From contig NZ_RCIO01000003.1 in the NCBI RefSeq assembly GCF_004000235.1, forward strand, positions 434,373-498,372: 64,000 nt of DNA. Reading direction: 5' to 3'. Below the pieces are notes generated by a model. That model worked only from the letters and a program-made list of their open reading frames with translations. It had not been told where the DNA came from and ran no database searches. Both the position numbers and the translations under genes were made by a program. This document shows positions 27,392-36,165 of this stretch, piece after piece. Each line of letters begins with the position of its first letter. The stretch's first letter is position 1. The DNA is from Mesorhizobium sp. Z1-4 (GTDB lineage Bacteria > Pseudomonadota > Alphaproteobacteria > Rhizobiales > Rhizobiaceae).

Positions 27392-28351
27392 TTATGCCCT
27401 TGCCCTGCGTGCCTCGCGGCCACCGCGACGGCGGCCGCCATCAGATGCTGGCGCAGCGACAGGTGCCGCAGCCGGAGCGCCCGGCGCATGCGGCTGGTAG
27501 TCCTTGTAGGTGCGGATCCAGGTCATGCAGTCCGGGTCGGTTCCGTTCAGCACGTTTGCGGCGCGCACGGCTTCCATTTCCTGCGGGCGGCAGGGGTTCA
27601 TGATTGCCGAGGTCATGCCGGCGCCGATCACCATCGGGATGAAGCCGGCATTGATGCCGTGACGGTGTGGCAGGCCGAAGGAGATGTTGGAGAGGCCGCA
27701 CGTGGTGTTGACCTTGAGCTCTTCGCGCAGGCGGCGCAGCAGCGCAAAAACCTGCTTGCCGGCGGTGCCCATGGCGCCGATCGGCATGACCAGCGGGTCC
27801 ACCACGATGTCATGCGCGGGGATGCCAAAATCGGCGGCGCGCTCGACAATCTTCCTGGCGACCTCGAAGCGCACATCCGGGTCTTCGGAGATTCCGGTTT
27901 CGTCATTCGAAATGGCAACAACCGGCACGTCGTATTTCTTCACCAGCGGCAGGATCGCCTCAAGTTTTTCCTCCTCGCCGGTGACGGAGTTGATCAGCGG
28001 GCGGCCCTTGGCGACCTTGAGCGCGGCTTCGATTGCGGCGGAGACAGACGAGTCGATCGACAGCGGCACGTTGACGAGGTCTTGTACGATCTCAAGCGTC
28101 TTGACCAGCAGCGCAGGTTCGGTGGCGTTCGGGTCGACAGCCGTCACGCCCGCGTTCACGTCGAGCATCGTTGCGCCTGCGGCAACCTGCTCGAGCGCGT
28201 CCTTCTTCACCGTATCGAAATTTCCCTCGACCATCTCCGCCGCGAGTTTCTTGCGCCCAGTCGGATTGATGCGCTCGCCGATGACGCAGAAAGGCTGGTC
28301 AAAGCCGATGACGATCTCGCGGGTTGCCGAGGCAACGATGGTACGGGTCAT
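27392..28351 (-). CDS. Methyltetrahydrofolate:corrinoid methyltransferase (pterin-binding, MetH-module-like)
   Basis: 319 residues. DHPS-like TIM barrel: FCVIGERINPTGRKKLAAEM, MLDVNAGV, PLSIDSS, INSVTG and a substrate loop NISFGLPHR, as in AcsE/MtgA and the folate module of MetH. It moves methyl groups between tetrahydrofolate and the cobalt of a corrinoid protein. After about residue 285 an Ala/Pro linker leads to a basic tail of 16 residues (GGRRRGGREARRARA) absent from the catalytic domain. A perfect 22-bp palindrome lies 15 bases upstream of its start, between it and metF, so it has its own controlled promoter. It is followed by the corrinoid activator. Confidence 0.9.
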   Translation of the reverse strand: MTRTIVASATREIVIGFDQPFCVIGERINPTGRKKLAAEMVEGNFDTVKKDALEQVAAGATMLDVNAGVTAVDPNATEPALLVKTLEIVQDLVNVPLSIDSSVSAAIEAALKVAKGRPLINSVTGEEEKLEAILPLVKKYDVPVVAISNDETGISEDPDVRFEVARKIVERAADFGIPAHDIVVDPLVMPIGAMGTAGKQVFALLRRLREELKVNTTCGLSNISFGLPHRHGINAGFIPMVIGAGMTSAIMNPCRPQEMEAVRAANVLNGTDPDCMTWIRTYKDYQPHAPGAPAAAPVAAPASDGGRRRGGREARRARA

Positions 28352-28366
28352 GTCTGGTCTCCAAGG

Positions 28367-28388
28367 GATATAAAGATTTCTTTATATC
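28367..28388. promoter_or_regulatory. Perfect 22-bp palindromic operator, copy A
   Basis: Arms GATATAAAGA and TCTTTATATC around TT, just upstream of the ribosome-binding site of the pterin methyltransferase gene. The same arms recur at 42963-42984 before the homocysteine methyltransferase gene. Symmetry and targets suggest an ArsR-type SAH/SAM-responsive repressor such as SahR; the factor itself is not in this window. Confidence 0.8.
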
Positions 28389-28416
28389 GTTATCTGTTGT
28401 GTGGCAACCGAGCGGG

Positions 28417-29517
28417 TCAGTTCGCCGCGTCTTTCGCCATTTCCTGCTGGCGTTCGGTGGTCTCTTCGCCAAGGATCTGTTCGAGCCGCTCCGCGACCTG
28501 CATATCGTCGGCGCGCGGCTCCTTGCGCCACGGCCTGCGGCCCTTGAGCACGCCGGCGTCATGAACGATCTCGGCAACCAGCTCCTCCTGGCGGTAAGCC
28601 ATCATGTGAACGCCGGAGACGCCTTCGATTTCCTTGACCTCATTGATGATGTCGATGCAAAGGCGTTTGCCTTCCAGTTTCTGATTTTCGGCGCCCTCCA
28701 GCCGCTCGATGACGGCGTCGGGGATGTGCACGCCCGGCACGTTGGACCGCATCCAGCGGGCAGTGCGGGCCGAGGCGAGGGGACCGACACCGCACATGAC
28801 GAAACATTGCTCGGTGAGCCCCATGTCGCGCACGCGCTTCATGTATTCGCGGAACATCGGAACGTCGTAGCAATACTGGCTCTGTACGAACTGCGCGCCG
28901 GCGGCGATCTTTTTCGCCAGCCTGTACGGACGAAAGTCAACCGGCGGCGCAAACGGATTGATCGCCGCGCCAATGAAAACTGCAGGCGGTGTGGTCAGCT
29001 TGCGGCCAGACAGGAATTTGCTCTCGTCACGCATGGTGCGGATGGTTTCCAGCAGCGACATGCAGTCGAGGTCGAAAACCGGCTTCGCACCCGGCTGGTC
29101 GCCAGCCTGCACGCCGTCGCCGGTAAGGCAAAGAATATTCGCCACGCCCATTGCCGACGCGCCCAGCACGTCGCCCTGAATCGCAATACGGTTCCGGTCG
29201 CGGCAGGCGATCTGCATAATCGGGGCATATCCCATGCGCGTGAGCAGGGCGCAGATACCGACCGAGGACATGTGGCAGTTGGCGCCCGACGCATCGACTG
29301 CATTTATGCCGTCGACCCAGCCGTCGAAGATCGCGGCGCGTTCGTAGACATCGGCCGGGTTGGCGCTGTCGGGCGGATTGAGCTCCGCGGTGACCGCAAA
29401 TTCGCCGCGCCGCAGAACGCGCTCCAGCCGCCCGAGCGAGGAATGGCCGGGCAGAGGCTCCAGCGGCAGGTCGATGCCGGCGGGGTTTTCGTCGGCCTGC
29501 GGCGGGCGCTTGGTCAT
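28417..29517 (-). CDS. metF: Methylenetetrahydrofolate reductase-family protein
   Basis: 366 residues from ATG 29517, overlapping the metV stop by four bases (ATGA). MetF TIM barrel with the family signature IACRDRNRIAIQGDVLGA and ILCLTGD, plus a C-terminal stretch conserved in this subfamily. It interconverts methylene- and methyl-tetrahydrofolate. Paired with MetV it resembles the acetogen-type MetVF arrangement rather than a stand-alone NADH-dependent MetF. In this cluster it would oxidise methyl-THF made from corrinoid-bound methyl groups, or supply methyl-THF to methionine synthesis. Direction is not decided by sequence. It has no basic tail. Confidence 0.88.
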   Translation of the reverse strand: MTKRPPQADENPAGIDLPLEPLPGHSSLGRLERVLRRGEFAVTAELNPPDSANPADVYERAAIFDGWVDGINAVDASGANCHMSSVGICALLTRMGYAPIMQIACRDRNRIAIQGDVLGASAMGVANILCLTGDGVQAGDQPGAKPVFDLDCMSLLETIRTMRDESKFLSGRKLTTPPAVFIGAAINPFAPPVDFRPYRLAKKIAAGAQFVQSQYCYDVPMFREYMKRVRDMGLTEQCFVMCGVGPLASARTARWMRSNVPGVHIPDAVIERLEGAENQKLEGKRLCIDIINEVKEIEGVSGVHMMAYRQEELVAEIVHDAGVLKGRRPWRKEPRADDMQVAERLEQILGEETTERQQEMAKDAAN

Positions 29518-30095
29518 GGCTGCGCAACCTTCGCATGATCGCGCTCGGCCGCCGCCTGCGCGGTGACACGCAGCCAGGAAGAGGTTTCGCGCAGCGACTG
29601 ATCGACCGGTTTCTGAACACTCAGGATCGCGTCGCCTTCTCGCATGGTTCGCGATCCCTCCCACGCCTTCACCCACACGCACGGCATGTCCGGCTCGACT
29701 TCGCAATTGCCGTTGGCCCGCACGCCGCCGCAGGGACCATTGCGGAGCTGCTTGGGGCAGTTCATGGGACACGACATTCCCGTTGAGGACAGCACGCACT
29801 GGCCGCACATGCGGCAGTCGAAGAGCAGGCCCTTCACGTTGCGCTCGACGAATTTGACCGGTCTTTCGACGCGGCCGTAGCCAAGCGTTTTCCAGACAGG
29901 GTGAAGGGTCAAAAAAACACTTGCGAAGTGCTTGTACAACCACTCAAGGCCGCGCGAATGGCGCACGGACCAGAGGCGCATGGTGTAGCGGCCCTGTACG
30001 CGCCTTTGCGGCGACACATCGGCCGGCTTGTAGTCGCTTTTTGCCTGCGCCTGGCGAACAAGCGCGGCCTGGGTTGGGTGCGGCCGCTCAGCCAT
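29514..30095 (-). CDS. metV: MetV-like protein (methylenetetrahydrofolate reductase C-terminal domain family)
   Basis: 193 residues from ATG 30095 (a GTG at 30107 is alternative), starting 8 bases inside the end of the preceding gene. A cysteine-rich core CRMCGQCVLSSTG, CPMNCPKQLRNGPCGG, with one more Cys in GNCEVE and one in MPCVW, matches the MTHFR_C domain that accompanies MetF in acetogens and binds metal or Fe-S. It probably forms a complex with the downstream MetF, providing electron transfer. Strong gene coupling (overlaps on both sides) supports a complex. Confidence 0.87.
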   Translation of the reverse strand: MAERPHPTQAALVRQAQAKSDYKPADVSPQRRVQGRYTMRLWSVRHSRGLEWLYKHFASVFLTLHPVWKTLGYGRVERPVKFVERNVKGLLFDCRMCGQCVLSSTGMSCPMNCPKQLRNGPCGGVRANGNCEVEPDMPCVWVKAWEGSRTMREGDAILSVQKPVDQSLRETSSWLRVTAQAAAERDHAKVAQP

Positions 30096-30390
30096 CGTCC
30101 CTCCCACCTGCTTTCACCAGGGCGACAAGCCTGTCTTTGTCGTACTCACTGTCGATTGCGGCAAGCGCCTTGTCGGCCTCGGCCTCCAGCTCGTCGCTCA
30201 CCGGTACGGGATCGGCCTTGCGCCATTCCGCCAGATAGGCGTCTGTGTCGCCGGCGCCGGTCCGCATGGCGCACATGTCGATCGCCTCGGTGAAGCGCAA
30301 AGGCAGTTCGCGCTTGGCGTTCTGCCTTCCTTTGCGCACGATCACCTGCGCGGGTATGTCTCTCCAGTAGACGACGATCAGATCGGCCAT
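30088..30390 (-). CDS. Conserved small protein of the 'virulence factor' family (PF13769)
   Basis: 100 residues: MADLIVVYWRDIPAQVIVRK followed by RQNAKRELPLRFTEAIDMCA, recognisable as the PF13769-type protein. Despite the family name no virulence role is implied; it recurs beside MetV/MetF in alphaproteobacterial corrinoid clusters. It is the first gene of a three-gene overlapping unit with metV and metF. Function unknown; a small accessory or assembly subunit of the reductase is a reasonable guess. Confidence 0.75.
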   Translation of the reverse strand: MADLIVVYWRDIPAQVIVRKGRQNAKRELPLRFTEAIDMCAMRTGAGDTDAYLAEWRKADPVPVSDELEAEADKALAAIDSEYDKDRLVALVKAGGRDDG

Positions 30391-30514
30391 TCAGCCTGTC
30401 TCCTTGATGTTTGCGAGAATTGACGCAAGCGCTTCGGTCCCGCTTGTTGTGAGGCGACGCGCGAGCTTTCAAAAACGACGCGCAAGTGCCTCGTCAGATA
30501 TGCATCTCGCGCGA

Positions 30515-31144
30515 TTACAATCCGCTGAAAAACAGCGCTGCCATGGCGCCCGCAGCGCCTATGACGGTGGCAATGATCAGCAGCGAAACAATGCCGACCG
30601 CTGTTCCTAAAGCCAGAAACACGCCGTCCCGCTCCGACAGGGAAAGGCCGATGATTGCGACTGCAAATGCAGGCAGCCAGTTGCCGAGCGGTATCGGCAA
30701 TGTGACGGCGATCGAAAGGACCAAACCGAGGGCCCCGATCACGCGATCGGATGTCTTGGCGGACACGAATGGCCAGCGCCGCGGTTTGACGAGCCGTTCG
30801 AGGCGCTCGAGCTTTGGCAATAGCCGGTCGATCATGCCGCGAAACCGCTCATGGCCCACCGAGCGGTTCAGCCACGAGCGAGGCAGCCATACCGTTTCGT
30901 AGCCGGCCACCATCTGAACCGTGAGCAGTATCAGAGGGGGGCCGAAGAGCAGGGTCGAGCCGGGCGGAAGAGGCAGAAGGTTGAGCGAGGCGCAGAACAC
31001 AAGAAGCGCTGCATAGCTACGGTCGCCGAGCGCATCGCGGATCATCGCCACCGTTACCGGGCCGTCTGACGAATCAGCCAGTTGGCGCAGCACCTGCGAC
31101 AATCGCCGGGGCGGCTTGCGGTAAACGAGATTTGTGCCGGTCAT
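30515..31144 (-). CDS. ExoD-family membrane protein
   Basis: 209 residues. The ExoD family pattern is clear: a DRSYAALLVFCASLNLLPLP segment and LGNWLPAFAVAIIGLSLSERDG, with several hydrophobic membrane segments and a C-terminal hydrophobic pair. ExoD was named for exopolysaccharide defects in Sinorhizobium; its biochemical role is unclear. It interrupts the methyl-transfer island and has no obvious link to it. Confidence 0.88.
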   Translation of the reverse strand: MTGTNLVYRKPPRRLSQVLRQLADSSDGPVTVAMIRDALGDRSYAALLVFCASLNLLPLPPGSTLLFGPPLILLTVQMVAGYETVWLPRSWLNRSVGHERFRGMIDRLLPKLERLERLVKPRRWPFVSAKTSDRVIGALGLVLSIAVTLPIPLGNWLPAFAVAIIGLSLSERDGVFLALGTAVGIVSLLIIATVIGAAGAMAALFFSGL

Positions 31145-31271
31145 GCTCGGTCCGATCCGGCAGTGTCAGCAATTGCCAACGGTTTCACACATGCGGAATC
31201 GCACTCCAGCTTACGCTGGTGTTAGTGCCGCATCTATAGCGGCGCAAGTCGGCTCGCAGCCGCGTCGGCGC

Positions 31272-31907
31272 TCAGGCACGGCTCGCGCGGGCAGCACCCG
31301 CAAGCGCCTGATCGAGGTCGCCATATCCGGTGCGCCTCTTCTCATAGGCCAAGCCAAGCATGCGCGCGGCACCTTCGGCCACCTTGTCCAGCTCGGGATC
31401 GTCGGTCTGGGCCAGATAAACGACCTTTTCGTAATGTCCGAAATAATCCTTTGCGAGCTCGGGATGACGGTCGAGCCCGAGCGGACGCATGAAGAAGGCG
31501 TCGAACTGGCGGCACAGGAAGTCGGTCACATAAAACGAGGTGAAATCGTCGTCGGCGATTTTCTCGAATGCGTCGATGCCCTGGTAGAATGCGAAGCAGT
31601 GCGGGCCGGCGATGCGCTCGACACCGTGCTTTTCGCAGACCTTGTCCAGCATTCCACCGGTGCCGCAATCGCCGTATCCGACATAGATGTGGCTGTAGCC
31701 CTCCGCGCGCGCCTCTGCGATGGCGGCATCCATGGCCGGCGGGATCCTGTCTGGGTAATAATGATATTCGGCCGGCAGGCAACGCAGTTCCAGATGCTCG
31801 AAGCCGTGTCGGTCACGCACCGCAAGTACTTCGCGCGCGATCATGCCGCAGGCGATGACCAGAAGCTTTTCCGGTTCGATCTGCTGCGGTGGGGCGAATT
31901 CGTTCAT
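31272..31907 (-). CDS. DUF1638 protein
   Basis: 211 residues starting MNEFAPPQQIEPEKLLVIAC. Conserved features visible are LVIACGMIAREV, YVGYGDCGTGG, GPHCFAFYQG and a Cys in VTDFLCRQFD, so at least four cysteines may bind a metal or react. DUF1638 genes habitually sit beside corrinoid and methyltetrahydrofolate proteins. From memory, a DUF1638 gene is part of the split methionine synthase cluster of roseobacters. A role as corrinoid accessory protein is inferred from this co-occurrence. Confidence 0.82.
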   Translation of the reverse strand: MNEFAPPQQIEPEKLLVIACGMIAREVLAVRDRHGFEHLELRCLPAEYHYYPDRIPPAMDAAIAEARAEGYSHIYVGYGDCGTGGMLDKVCEKHGVERIAGPHCFAFYQGIDAFEKIADDDFTSFYVTDFLCRQFDAFFMRPLGLDRHPELAKDYFGHYEKVVYLAQTDDPELDKVAEGAARMLGLAYEKRRTGYGDLDQALAGAARASRA

Positions 31908-31953
31908 GACTCCATCTTAGCCGCGATGACACTGCAACCGAAGAAATTCCATC

Positions 31954-33474
31954 TCAGCGGCCTGTGACCGGGAGAACGATTATCGTGAATGCCGGCGCGT
32001 CGGCGCGCGATTGAACCACGAACCAGGGATCGCCTATTTCATCGTATTTTCCGGCTGCCACTTGCCTCATCCAGTTGAGTTCGGCGTCCGTCGAATTCAG
32101 ATGCGCCGCCGAAATGACATAACCATGTTTGCGGGCCGGAAGCCTGTCGTCGGGAATGTAGGCGAGATGCAGCGGGCGCGCGAGCGCCGGCGCCACGGGC
32201 ATTTCGGGGCCGAGCGCGTAGCCTGCCATCCCGCCGATGACCCAGCTTGCCGGTATGATGAACGCGTCCGGGTCGTCGTAGATGTCGCGCTGCTCGAAAT
32301 CCTGGCGCAGCGCATCCCATGACAGCGAGGTCCAGCTGAAGTCGGAATCGGAGGGCAGGCCAAGCCAGCGCGTTACCGCGGCAGTATTTGCCTGCAGCGT
32401 GGCTAGCGGAGCCAGGATCAGCAGGATTGCGGCCGGAATGACGGCAAGACGCGGCAGCAGGCGCGGCCATGTCGCGCGTTTGGTCGCAAACCAGGCGCCG
32501 ACCAGCGGAAATGCGAACACGAAACCCGGCATCGACCAGTGCGGCAGCATCTCGCTGGCGACCAGCGCCACGACATCAAAAAGAACGATCGGCAGCGCTG
32601 CCATCAGCCCGAGCATGCGCTCGACCGGGAAACGCGGCCAGACCACCGCACGAAATGTCGTCAACAGCGCGAATGCCCAGATCCAAGGCCACAGGAAACC
32701 AATCTGGCCGGCTTGCAGAACAAGGAACCGGGTGATGCTGAACCCGCCGCCGTGTGTACGGCTCGACTGAAAGTGCAGCGTGACCCAGTCGTTCTGGATG
32801 TTCCAGATGAAAATCGGCGCGGTGCATGCAAGCGCGATGAGCGCGGCAATCCAGGGTGCCGGCGTTGCCAGGATGCGCCGCCCGCGCGGCTCCCAGACCA
32901 TCCACGCAAACACCGAAACCGCAAACAGCGCCGCGGTGTATTTCGACAGCATGGCAGCGCCCAGCGTCAGCCCGGCGAGTGCCCAGCGGCCGGTATTCGG
33001 CTTTTCGTCGCCGAGGAATTCGGGGAGCACGATCCACAGGGTGAGAAGCAGGAAAAAATAGAGCGGGCCTTCCGGCAACGCGAAATGCGATGCGGCGAAG
33101 AGAAAGAACGGAGCCGTCGAATAGAGTACAGCCGCCCAGAAACCTGCCTCTGCACCGAAGATCCGCCGGGTGATGAGGAAGATCAACCAGGCCGAAGCCG
33201 CACCCAACAGCACATGCGGCAGGCGCACGAAAAACGAAGCCTCACTGCCCGCCATCCATGCCGCGAGCCGCGGCAGCCCGAAGGCGATGGTCGGGTGATC
33301 GTAATAGGAGAGGCTCGGGAAGCGGGTCACGACGAGCGTGTAGGCCTCGTCGGCGAATATCGGGAAACTGGCCGACAGCACCAGCCGCACCACCAGCAGT
33401 GAAAGAATGACCGCAATTGCGAGGCGCTGGTAACGGTCGTCGCCGGTGCCGGATTGTGCGGGGGGCATTGTCAT
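31954..33474 (-). CDS. GT39/ArnT-like glycosyltransferase, multi-pass membrane protein
   Basis: About 506 residues from ATG 33474 (ATG 33468 possible). The first extracytoplasmic loop has the conserved acidic motif FADEAYTL and then SLSYYDHPTIAFGLPRL, typical of polyprenyl-phosphate-sugar dependent GT39 enzymes. About ten to twelve membrane segments and a C-terminal periplasmic region follow. It transfers a sugar, probably to lipid A, a protein or a polysaccharide. It sits between DUF1638 and the corrinoid protein without an evident link to methyl transfer. Confidence 0.85.
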   Translation of the reverse strand: MTMPPAQSGTGDDRYQRLAIAVILSLLVVRLVLSASFPIFADEAYTLVVTRFPSLSYYDHPTIAFGLPRLAAWMAGSEASFFVRLPHVLLGAASAWLIFLITRRIFGAEAGFWAAVLYSTAPFFLFAASHFALPEGPLYFFLLLTLWIVLPEFLGDEKPNTGRWALAGLTLGAAMLSKYTAALFAVSVFAWMVWEPRGRRILATPAPWIAALIALACTAPIFIWNIQNDWVTLHFQSSRTHGGGFSITRFLVLQAGQIGFLWPWIWAFALLTTFRAVVWPRFPVERMLGLMAALPIVLFDVVALVASEMLPHWSMPGFVFAFPLVGAWFATKRATWPRLLPRLAVIPAAILLILAPLATLQANTAAVTRWLGLPSDSDFSWTSLSWDALRQDFEQRDIYDDPDAFIIPASWVIGGMAGYALGPEMPVAPALARPLHLAYIPDDRLPARKHGYVISAAHLNSTDAELNWMRQVAAGKYDEIGDPWFVVQSRADAPAFTIIVLPVTGR

Positions 33475-33540
33475 CAAGGCGGGTCTTCCAATGAGCGACC
33501 GGAGCCGCCGGAACGGCCCGCCTTACAGCAACAGTAGGCG

Positions 33541-34233
33541 CTAAGCCACCTGGTTGTGCTTGCGTTTCATGAAATCCTTGGCGGTTTCGACCGCTACGGC
33601 AGCATCGCGGCAGTAGGCGTCGGCCCCGACGGCCTTGCCGAACTCCTCGTTCAGCGGCGCGCCGCCGACGAGAACGACCAGGTCCTCGCGAATACCCTTT
33701 TCCTTGAGCGTGTCGATAACGACCTTCATGTAGGGCATGGTGGTGGTGAGCAGCGCCGACATGCCGACAATGTCGGGATTATGCTTCTCTATCGCTTCCA
33801 GATAGTTCTCGACCGGGTTGTTGATGCCCAGATCGATGACTTCGAAGCCGGCGCCTTCCATCATCATGCCGACGAGGTTTTTGCCGATATCGTGGATATC
33901 GCCTTTTACGGTGCCGATGACCATCGTGCCCTGCTTCGGAGCGCCGGTTTCGGCGAGCAGCGGGCGCAGGATCGCCATTCCGGCCTTCATCGCGTTGGCG
34001 GAGAGCAGCACCTCCGGCACGAAGAGGATGCCGTCGCGGAAATCCTCGCCGACGATGCGCATGCCCTCGACGAGCGCTTTGGTCAGCACGTCATAGGGTA
34101 CCCAGCCGCGGCCAAGCAGGATATTGGTCCCTTCTTCGATCTCTTCCTTGAGACCGTCATAGAGATCGTCGTGCATTTGCAGAACGAGATCTTCGTCGTT
34201 CAGTTCGGACAGGATGATCTCGTCGTCGGACAT
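33541..34233 (-). CDS. Corrinoid (cobalamin-binding) methyl carrier protein, MttC/MtgC-like
   Basis: 230 residues: helical cap domain (LLGRGWVPYDVLTKALVEGM, FVPEVLLSANAMKAGM) then the B12-binding Rossmann domain with the lower-ligand motif GDIHDIGKNLV, the SALLTTTM segment and VGGAPLNEEF. It shuttles methyl groups as methyl-Co(III) between methyltransferases. The N-terminus is strikingly acidic: 14 Asp/Glu and one Lys in the first 35 residues. This is notable because its presumed partners have basic tails. It is the only corrinoid protein in the window and is divergent from mttB 1. Confidence 0.94.
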   Translation of the reverse strand: MSDDEIILSELNDEDLVLQMHDDLYDGLKEEIEEGTNILLGRGWVPYDVLTKALVEGMRIVGEDFRDGILFVPEVLLSANAMKAGMAILRPLLAETGAPKQGTMVIGTVKGDIHDIGKNLVGMMMEGAGFEVIDLGINNPVENYLEAIEKHNPDIVGMSALLTTTMPYMKVVIDTLKEKGIREDLVVLVGGAPLNEEFGKAVGADAYCRDAAVAVETAKDFMKRKHNQVA

Positions 34234-34495
34234 ATCAACTCCCCGGAGGTTCTGACTTCAGGTCACCGCAACATAAAGCACAACAGCTTCATAGTCTTCG
34301 CCGCTGGCCCTGCCATAGCCGATTTGCGACTTGACGCAAAAGGAAAGCGACTGATCCAGTGTGATAATTCGTTGCCGGGCGGGCTTGGCTGGTTTGCGAC
34401 ACCTTCTGGCGCTTGCGGGCCGTTTCGGCCATCTTTGTCGGTTACAAGATCGCCGAAATGCCGCCAGGCGGCGGTTGCGGCACCGGGATACGGCC

Positions 34496-36073
34496 ATGGA
34501 AGACGAACTCGTGCAGATGCAGGAAGCGGGCTCAGCCGCCGGGCGGCGCGGCCGCGGCGAACGTGGCGGTGCTTCGGCCCGCAGGGCGGCACGCACCAGC
34601 GGCCAGCGTGTGCAACTGTCCTATATCCGGCGCGCCCGCCCGCCCTATGAAGTGCTGGACGAGGAAGGCCTCGCACTTATCGAGAAGAACGCCGACACGG
34701 TGCTGGAGGAGATCGGCATCGAGTTTCGCGATGACGCCGAGGCGCTGGCGCTGTGGAAGGAAGCAGGCGCGGACGTGCAGGGCGAGCGCGTGCATTTCCC
34801 GAAAGGGCTTTGCCGCGAACTGCTGAAGACTGCGCCGTCTACCTTTACCCAGCATGCACGCAATCCCGAGCGTTCCGTCGAGATTGGCGGTAATGCAACC
34901 GTATTCGCGCCGGTTTACGGTCCGCCCTTCGTGCGCGACCTCGACCATCAGCGGCGCTACGCCACCATCGAGGATTTCCGCAATTTCGTGAAGCTCGCCT
35001 ACATGGCGCCGTCGATCCACCATTCGGGCGGCACTGTGTGCGAACCGGTCGATATACCGGTCAACAAACGCCATCTCGACATGGTGTTTTCGCATATGCG
35101 CTATTCCGACAAGCCGTTCATGGGCTCGGTGACCGCGCCCGAGCGTGCTGAAGACACTGTCGCGATGTGCCGCATATTGTTTGGTGATCAGTTCGTTGAC
35201 GAAAACACGGTCGTCATCAACCTGATCAACGCCAACTCGCCGATGGTGTTCGACGAGACGATGCTGGGTGCCGCCAAGGTATATGCGCGCGCCAATCAGG
35301 CAACCATCATCACGCCGTTCATTCTGGCTGGCGCCATGAGCCCGGTTACAGTTGCCGGCACGCTGACGCAGGTGCTCGCCGAGGTGCTTGCGGGTGCCGC
35401 CTTCACGCAGCTCGTGCGGCCCGGAGCGCCGGTTGTGTTCGGCACTTTCGCTTCCTCGATCTCGATGCAGTCGGGTGCGCCGACCTTCGGCACGCCGGAA
35501 CCTTCGCTGGTGTCTTACGGGGCAGGGCAGCTGGCGCGGCGCCTCGGGCTGCCGTTCCGTACCGGCGGTTCGCTGACGGCCTCAAAGGTTGCCGACGCGC
35601 AGGCAGCATATGAGAGCGCCAACACGCTGAACTCGACGCTGCTTGCAGGCACGAACTTTGTGCTGCACTCGGCCGGTTGGCTGGAGGGCGGGCTCGTCTC
35701 ATGCTTCGAGAAATTCATGATGGATATCGACCAACTCGGCATGCAGCAGCGGATTTCCGAGCCGCTTGATCTGTCGGAGAACGGACAAGCGCTGGATGCC
35801 ATTCGCGAAGTCGGGCCCGGCAGCCATTATCTCGGCTGCGCCCACACGCAGGCCAACTTCCAGACAGCATTCTACCGCTCCAACATTGCCGACAACAATT
35901 CGTTCGAGCAGTGGCAGGCCGAAGGTGGCAAGACGGCGCGCCAGCGCGCCAACGAGATCGCGCGACAGTGGCTCGCGAGCTACGAGGCGCCAGGGCTCGA
36001 CCGCGGCATCGAAGAAGGCTTGCAGGACTTCATCGCGAAGAAGAAGGAATCGATGCCCGACGCCTTCACATGA
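34496..36073 (+). CDS. MttB-family (non-pyrrolysine) amine:corrinoid methyltransferase 1
   Basis: 525 residues from ATG 34496; the upstream open frame lacks family similarity. The MttB/COG5598 TIM barrel is recognisable from GLALIEKNADTVLEEIGIEF, through the INANSPMVFDETM segment, to LHSAGWLEGGLVS. There is no in-frame TAG, so pyrrolysine is absent and trimethylamine is not the expected substrate. Characterised relatives demethylate glycine betaine, proline betaine or carnitine. Residues 17-38 form an Arg/Gly-rich basic segment before the catalytic domain. It is divergent from the corrinoid protein and followed by a Fe-S protein. Which quaternary amine it uses cannot be told. Confidence 0.9.
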   Translation: MEDELVQMQEAGSAAGRRGRGERGGASARRAARTSGQRVQLSYIRRARPPYEVLDEEGLALIEKNADTVLEEIGIEFRDDAEALALWKEAGADVQGERVHFPKGLCRELLKTAPSTFTQHARNPERSVEIGGNATVFAPVYGPPFVRDLDHQRRYATIEDFRNFVKLAYMAPSIHHSGGTVCEPVDIPVNKRHLDMVFSHMRYSDKPFMGSVTAPERAEDTVAMCRILFGDQFVDENTVVINLINANSPMVFDETMLGAAKVYARANQATIITPFILAGAMSPVTVAGTLTQVLAEVLAGAAFTQLVRPGAPVVFGTFASSISMQSGAPTFGTPEPSLVSYGAGQLARRLGLPFRTGGSLTASKVADAQAAYESANTLNSTLLAGTNFVLHSAGWLEGGLVSCFEKFMMDIDQLGMQQRISEPLDLSENGQALDAIREVGPGSHYLGCAHTQANFQTAFYRSNIADNNSFEQWQAEGGKTARQRANEIARQWLASYEAPGLDRGIEEGLQDFIAKKKESMPDAFT

Positions 36074-36165
36074 AGGGAGCCCGTTACAGGCCGGGCTAAA
36101 GTGGCCGATATCATTCACAAGGAAGTCTGGCGCTCGGCGATCCGGAAGCCGGAAGGGTAGGCGCA

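Noticed and set aside
28417-29943. Longer N-terminus for MetF (start near 29943)
   Set aside because: The extension overlaps metV out of frame and is not MetF-like; ATG 29517 overlaps the metV stop as ATGA.
34496-36073. Pyrrolysine-containing trimethylamine methyltransferase
   Set aside because: Neither MttB protein has an in-frame TAG and no pyl genes are visible; both belong to the non-pyrrolysine branch.
36102-36161. Short GTG frame between mttB 1 and the Fe-S gene
   Set aside because: Only about 20 codons, no ribosome-binding site and no similarity; could be a remnant but cannot be supported.
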